Assembly (NCBI RefSeq): GCF_002234675.1
Contig: NC_019867.2
Coordinates: forward strand, 30,347,747 to 30,411,746
Length of the DNA: 64,000 nt
Direction of reading: 5' to 3'
Origin: Oryzias latipes
Taxonomy: Eukaryota; Chordata; Actinopteri; Beloniformes; Adrianichthyidae
In this document: positions 59,241 through 64,000 of the stretch, piece after piece
How positions within the stretch are numbered: position 1 is the first letter of the stretch
Layout: every line of letters starts with the position of its first letter
Made by a program: the position numbers and the translations under genes
The notes under the pieces: generated by a model
Told to the model about the DNA's origin: nothing
Database searches by the model: none
What the model saw: the letters and a program-made list of their open reading frames with translations, nothing else

Positions 59241-60604
59241 TCTTATAAAAGTCACAGCCATCTTTTTAAAGTGGGAGAACTTCAGAACTGGTGGCTGACT
59301 GAATCCTTTTTTTTGCCTCGCTGTAGTTGTTCCTCGCCTCCACACATAGTTTAAGCTCTGAAAGCCACTCTTGGTGTCCTCTTGCAGGTGTTTGTGGATG
59401 ATGCGTTCAGGGAATCGGGAAAAACCGGTCGTCTTTCAGCTGCTGTTTCTCCTCTGAGAATTTCCTCCTCAATGTGGAGACGAGGCCGCTGTCCCAGGAA
59501 GCATCTAACTGCTTCAGGGCTCTGACAGTTACAAACGAAAAGCAAACATAACTAATGGTGTTTGATCAATTGCTTTAAGGGGAGTGGGAGGAAGCAAATT
59601 TATACAAACCCACCCTTTTAGCGGTCCAAGTGCTGATTTTTCATCCAGAAGTCTTACTATTATCAATCAACAAAGATAAAATGTTTATTGATTACAAAAA
59701 AAAGGCATGGCATTTTTCCAGAAACCATTGACACATGTCACACTTCCAATAACAAAGTGGAATACTTTTTGATTATAAAAGAAAATGATTATTACCTTAT
59801 TTTAGAATTGGGGAGGAGCATCAGTTCTGGTCTGATGGAGCGTGGAGCGATGTGTTTATCAATGCATGGTAGAAACTGAGAATGTGGAGAGATCAGGTTT
59901 ATTATTTTGAAGAGTTCTACTTGATAATCATGTTTCCATGTTTGAGTTCATAAAATCATCCCAGAGAAAGTCTCTGCTTCAACTTCCGCAGGGAAAGCTG
60001 CGTCTCAATCTGACGCCCGTGTTTGCATCTCTGACAGAGTTTGAAGCCAAAGCCCCTCCTCCACCTCTTTACCTGCTTTTCCTCTCTTCCTGTTTACCTG
60101 TTCACATCCTCTGCAGCTGAGAGTTGTTTCCCCCGCGCTCCTCAGCGTGTCCCACAGAGAGCACAAAATACGGTCATCATAGGTTGACACGATAGTCGTG
60201 GCGCTCCAGCGCCGCACAAGGATGAAAGAGCCGGACGCAGGTTATAGCGGGGATAGAGCGGGTTAAGCAAATGAATGGAAGAAGGCGGCCCGCTGAAGAA
60301 ATATTCAATATTGAACACATTTTATTATTAGTCTGAACTATCTTTTATTTAGAAAAATCTTTTGTTTTATCAGTCCAGTACGAAAAAAAACATAAACAAA
60401 AGCTGTGTTGGGCGGTTTTTGGCTGGGTCTGGCGGTTTTCAGATGACTTTTGGGCTGGAAAACTGTGACTCTATCTGGCAACACTGGCGTGAACTCTCAG
60501 TCTGTCATCAGCGAGTTGGTCTCTGCCCCACGGTACGTCAAGTTCCCGGCAGAAGACTGGAGTGTTAATTGAAGCCGCCCCGCGTGCCTCTCCCTGTTAT
60601 CAGC
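59241..60604. other. intergenic, no gene recognised
   Basis: Contains a LINE-tail-like stretch near 59560-59625. No other feature. Confidence 0.45.
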
Positions 60605-60612
60605 TCTGCAGG

Positions 60613-62786
60613 CAGGGCCGGCCCTGGTCTTCTGGGGGCCCTAAGCGAAATTTAATTTGTGGGCCCTCCAACTGATCAGCAGCACCAAAAAAAGCAACTG
60701 TTGTTGTAATATAAATGAGATCTCTCTATTAATACATTTGTGAATTATTGTTGCTGCCGAAGAATTGAATACAGTAAATTGTCTGCATGTTGGATGCACA
60801 TTTAGTGGTGCCAAACAAATTTTAAATGCAAAGAAATAAATATGAATGACAAATGTATATAGATATACATTTTTTAATGTAACATTAGGCACTCAACAAA
60901 TGACATTCACAAAACTCCAACTTATTAAAAACAGCAACTTAATACCAAATCAGATAACGATAAAACAATCCAACATAAAGAAAACAACAGCTCACTGAGG
61001 GGGATTTTGGAAAGTCAGAGTCTTTTTCAGTCTGAAAAGGACCTCTTTGCACCAAATCCATTCTTACTGGATCAGAGAGTGTGGTTGGCCATTCAGCTTG
61101 AACAACTGGGTTTGAGGTACCGGTAGGTGGAATTTTGGATCCAGTAGCTCCTCTTTCATACACGCCTCTCTTGGAGCCTCTGGAACATAAGATACAGAAC
61201 TTCAATAAAAGCAAACAATGAAAAGTAAAACAGTCAAATGTTTCCCCTTTCAACAGTAGATGTGGTGACAGCAGTTTCTTCTGCAGCTAAAAAACAAGAA
61301 TTATAATTATACAATAATCAATGATAAAACTAATAAAATACCTAAAGCAGAAAACTACTAATAGTTTAGTGGCTCGATTAAAATCTGTGTGCAGGTTTTT
61401 CACAAATTCATGATCTTTTTATATATTTATGAGATTTATTGTTTGATTGTGATATTTATTAATTTAATTATGAACAACTTGGGACTCCATTCTCTTCAGC
61501 TGCTGTTTATGAACATAAGGGGTTATGCAGACACTGTTTTTTTTAATTACTTTACATTCTATTAAAATTACCTGAGATGACATCTTCAGTGATGTCAGGA
61601 ACATCTTGGGATGTGGACGCTGCACCACCTCCAATACTTTTTGAGAGCAGAAGAAACTGCTGAGACGGAACTGTGGAAAACATCCTCATTATGTAGAATC
61701 AAAACTGCAAAATACAAATAAGAAAAAAATGTACCCATTTATAAATAATAAATGTGAACAATATTTTGAGTATAAATGGAAATTTAAGCATTTATACACG
61801 TCTTTATCAATTATTTTGTATGTTCATGATTTTAAAATTAGTACATTTATTTTGTTTATCATTTATAAATGATAACATTCATTTCCTATGTATTTGGCAG
61901 TTTTGATTCTCCATATTTCATGCTAATGCAAGATTTTAAGACACATTCAATGTTGAAAAAGTCAAACTACCTGACCTGCTATAATAAACAGCAGTTTTTT
62001 TAATGACATAAAGCTGAAAATGCAGAACGCACTAAATATTTGTAGCAAAACAATAACCAATACGATAACGTGAGTTAAACATTTTTCAGCCACCATAATC
62101 ATCATTATTTACTTTTCTCTGCTCTCAGCTGTTTTAGAAGGTCATGTCCGACCTCATCTTAGAAACTTGGGTATCAGAATTATTTTCGAGTTTTCCATTG
62201 GAAATGACGACAAAAACGGGGTCGTTAATGTGCAATCTTCACCTCGGATCGATTAGTATTTTACGTAAATCGCGCAGCTGCATAGAAATACTGGATAATG
62301 TAAAAATAAAGCCCCAACATCCTCCAAACTTACCTTGTGACTGATGTTGAATTCTTCATCTTTTTTCAGCTCCTAATGATGGATAAAGTCTCTAATGGCA
62401 TGAAGTTGTCTTGTTGTCGCTTTGATCAGTGTGACAAAATGTGCTCGTTTTTTTCTTTTTCCCAACTTTATTGAAATAAAATGAGCTCGTAAATACAGTG
62501 TGCCAGGCTCAGATGCAATGATGTTGACCAATCGCTGCTAAGAGGGGCGTAACGTCCTTTTTTGGGTTGCCAGATTGGTTCGGGTGTGTTGAAGGGGGGG
62601 ATCACAAAAGTGCAGGCAACTTTCTCTTGCACAACATTCAGAGCGCACGCTGGTACGTAAATTCTATGAAATTGGTTGCCAGGTTTGGGTCTTTTTTGTT
62701 TATTTTTTTTCGCCACTTCGGGGGCCCTGGTAGTGACGGGGGCCCTACGCGGCTGCGTAATTCGCGTATAGGGAGGGCCGGCCATG
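60613..62786 (-). mobile_element. 2.2-kb hAT element with exact 8-bp target duplication and transposase remnant
   Basis: Ends CAGGGCCGGCCCTGG and GGAGGGCCGGCCATG; identical flanks TCTGCAGG at 60605-60612 and 62787-62794. On the minus strand 61253-60939 includes AEWPTTLSDPVRMDLVQRGP then FPKSPSVSCCF, like the N-terminal TTF-type zinc-finger part of hAT transposases (WP-LSD, RGP and FPK). Stops and gaps break the rest. Composition is AT-rich inside, CG-rich at both ends. Confidence 0.88.
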
Positions 62787-62819
62787 TCTGCAGGTCTCGC
62801 TCGATAAATACGAGCTCAT

Positions 62820-63018
62820 TACGAAGCTGTTTTTTACGTGGCTCGCGCTTCGTGCGGAGCCAGCAGCGCCTTTGAAATGGCATGAAAAATGAACAAACTA
62901 AAATAAAATTTAATTATTATAAAATACTCATTATTTTCCAAAGTCACAGGGAGCCACAACAGATGGATGAAAGAGCCACATGTGGCTCCGGAGCCATGGG
63001 TGGTCGAACCCTGCTGTA
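62820..63018. mobile_element. hAT element end fragment
   Basis: GAGCCACATGTGGCTCCGGA followed by GCCATGGGTGGTCGAACCCTG is the end of the family seen at 46213-47424; the other end is not clear. Confidence 0.55.
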
Positions 63019-63240
63019 GGGACACTGAGGAGCTTGAAGGAGCTATTAGACTCTACATAGACACTGGACACTTCATTGTGTGTTTTAGTGTTAGTTTTTA
63101 TCTGTTGTTTTCATTATGATCGCTTGTTTTTGAGCTTTGATAACAAATAATTTCCCTCATTGTGGGATCACTTACAGTTCCATCTTCTTCTTCTAAATGA
63201 ATGACTCCATAGTTGGTTTACATTCTTCTACTGTCAAAGT
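63019..63240. other. intergenic, nothing recognised
   Basis: No gene or repeat end recognised before the second copy of the duplicated 3' end. Confidence 0.4.
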
Positions 63241-63766
63241 GAATATTTGACAAAATGACTTCTAATAAAGCTGTTGAAGTTCTCTTTGCTGTAATTCTCT
63301 ATCTTATTTTATAGCAGAATTGATAAAGATTCTGTAATATTTTTTGCCATTTCAGAAAAAAGGAGGAACCCAGAGGAACAAAAACTTCCTTCAATTTCTG
63401 ATCAGTGACCACAGCACGTAAGATTTAGAAAAAAACACATTTAATAGAGTTTCAAACAAAGTGAAAAACACACAAATGTCATCATAGCTTTTTAAACAGT
63501 GATCTCACCTATCCTACTTCATTTTGAATGATAGCTTTTCTCACTGTGAGACGTTCACTTCATCTGAATTGTTGACAGACTTTCTGGCAGTGAGCATCAG
63601 GATGTGTTTGACTCTTTATCAGCACAATAGAACCATTCAAAGCTTCTTACAGCAGAACTGAAGTTTCTACATGTTCAGTAAAGGTTCTGTGAATGTTATT
63701 GAAGTTTCACTAATGAAGCAGCTCCAGATTCTCCTGCAGACTGAAACTGAATGAAGTGGCCTCTCC
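63241..63766 (-). repeat. duplicated terminal exon and 3' UTR, copy 2
   Basis: Gap-free match to 55199-55724. On the minus strand it ends a frame with ATSFSFSLQENLELLH and a stop at 63712-63710. The two copies differ at the third-last codon (CTG here, CCG in copy 1). Confidence 0.85.
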
Positions 63767-64000
63767 ACTGGTTGCTGGATCAGCTCCTGGGACTCTGGCT
63801 GGGTTCAGACGTCCTCCCGGACGTGGTCTGGGGTCTTCTGGGGGCTGAGGTGGAGGTCTGAGCGGCTCCAGTCTGTCCCCCCCTGAAGCAAGAAGAAGGT
63901 CAGTCAGAAGGAGCAGAACCCGGACGCTCTGGTGCTGAGGTGAGTTCTGCAGGGTCCGTCAGAACCTGCAGCTCTCCTGGTGGTCCTACCTGCTCCACGT
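63710..64000 (-). CDS. 3' end of an unrecognised minus-strand gene, proline-rich C-terminus
   Basis: A probable last exon 63882-63710 starts after TTGCTTCAG and reads GDRLEPLRPPPQPPEDPRPR to the C-terminus SLQENLELLH (57 residues, proline and arginine-rich). A donor-like GAGCAG/GTAGGA at 63990/63989 suggests the end of the preceding exon at the window edge. I do not recognise the protein. The frame is short and rich in CCA/CCT codons, so the upstream part of the exon is uncertain; the stop and 3' UTR are supported by the copy at 55.2-55.7 kb. Confidence 0.35.

Overview
The window is vertebrate nuclear DNA from a teleost fish. Genes are split by GT-AG introns, intergenic DNA is packed with DNA transposons (hAT, Tc1/mariner, TTAA-inserting elements), and the protein-coding exons match fish and human orthologues. 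The dense small hAT and TTAA elements and compact introns suggest a percomorph, perhaps a ricefish, but the species cannot be fixed from the sequence alone.

Layout. The left edge (1-326, minus) is the first coding exon of marveld2 (tricellulin). A transposon-rich stretch follows (0.7-9.4 kb). sdf2l1 (9844-12122, plus, 3 coding exons, C-terminal HDEL) converges on a small secreted cytokine gene of the IL-17 family (12876-13911, minus, 3 exons). top3b (16030-29423, plus, 18 coding exons, 858 residues) fills the next 13 kb. Between top3b and ppm1f lies a non-coding region with three microRNA hairpins: a miR-130-like hairpin near 35.3 kb, miR-454 near 39.1 kb and a miR-130b-like hairpin near 39.4 kb. 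A CpG-rich block with three evenly spaced CCAAT boxes (33.3-34.7 kb) is their likely promoter. ppm1f (coding 47837-53320, plus, 7 coding exons, 432 residues) follows, with a CpG-rich promoter and probable non-coding first exon near 43.5 kb. The right 10 kb is mostly transposons plus two 526-bp near-identical copies of a minus-strand gene 3' end, one at the right edge.

The group sdf2l1, top3b, ppm1f and mir-130b corresponds to a block on human 22q11 (human order recalled, not checked here), so the microRNA cluster and its neighbours look like an ancient linkage. The IL-17 gene is an addition within this block.

The most informative signals outside the known genes are: the microRNA cluster, whose two miR-130 members keep the seed but change bases 9-10; a three-level nest of transposons in ppm1f intron 1; several hAT elements with exact 8-bp target duplications, one of which swells top3b intron 3; a TTAA-flanked palindrome family including an almost perfect 55-bp hairpin; a repeat family carrying a conserved protein-like motif; and a duplicated terminal exon plus 3' UTR at the right end.
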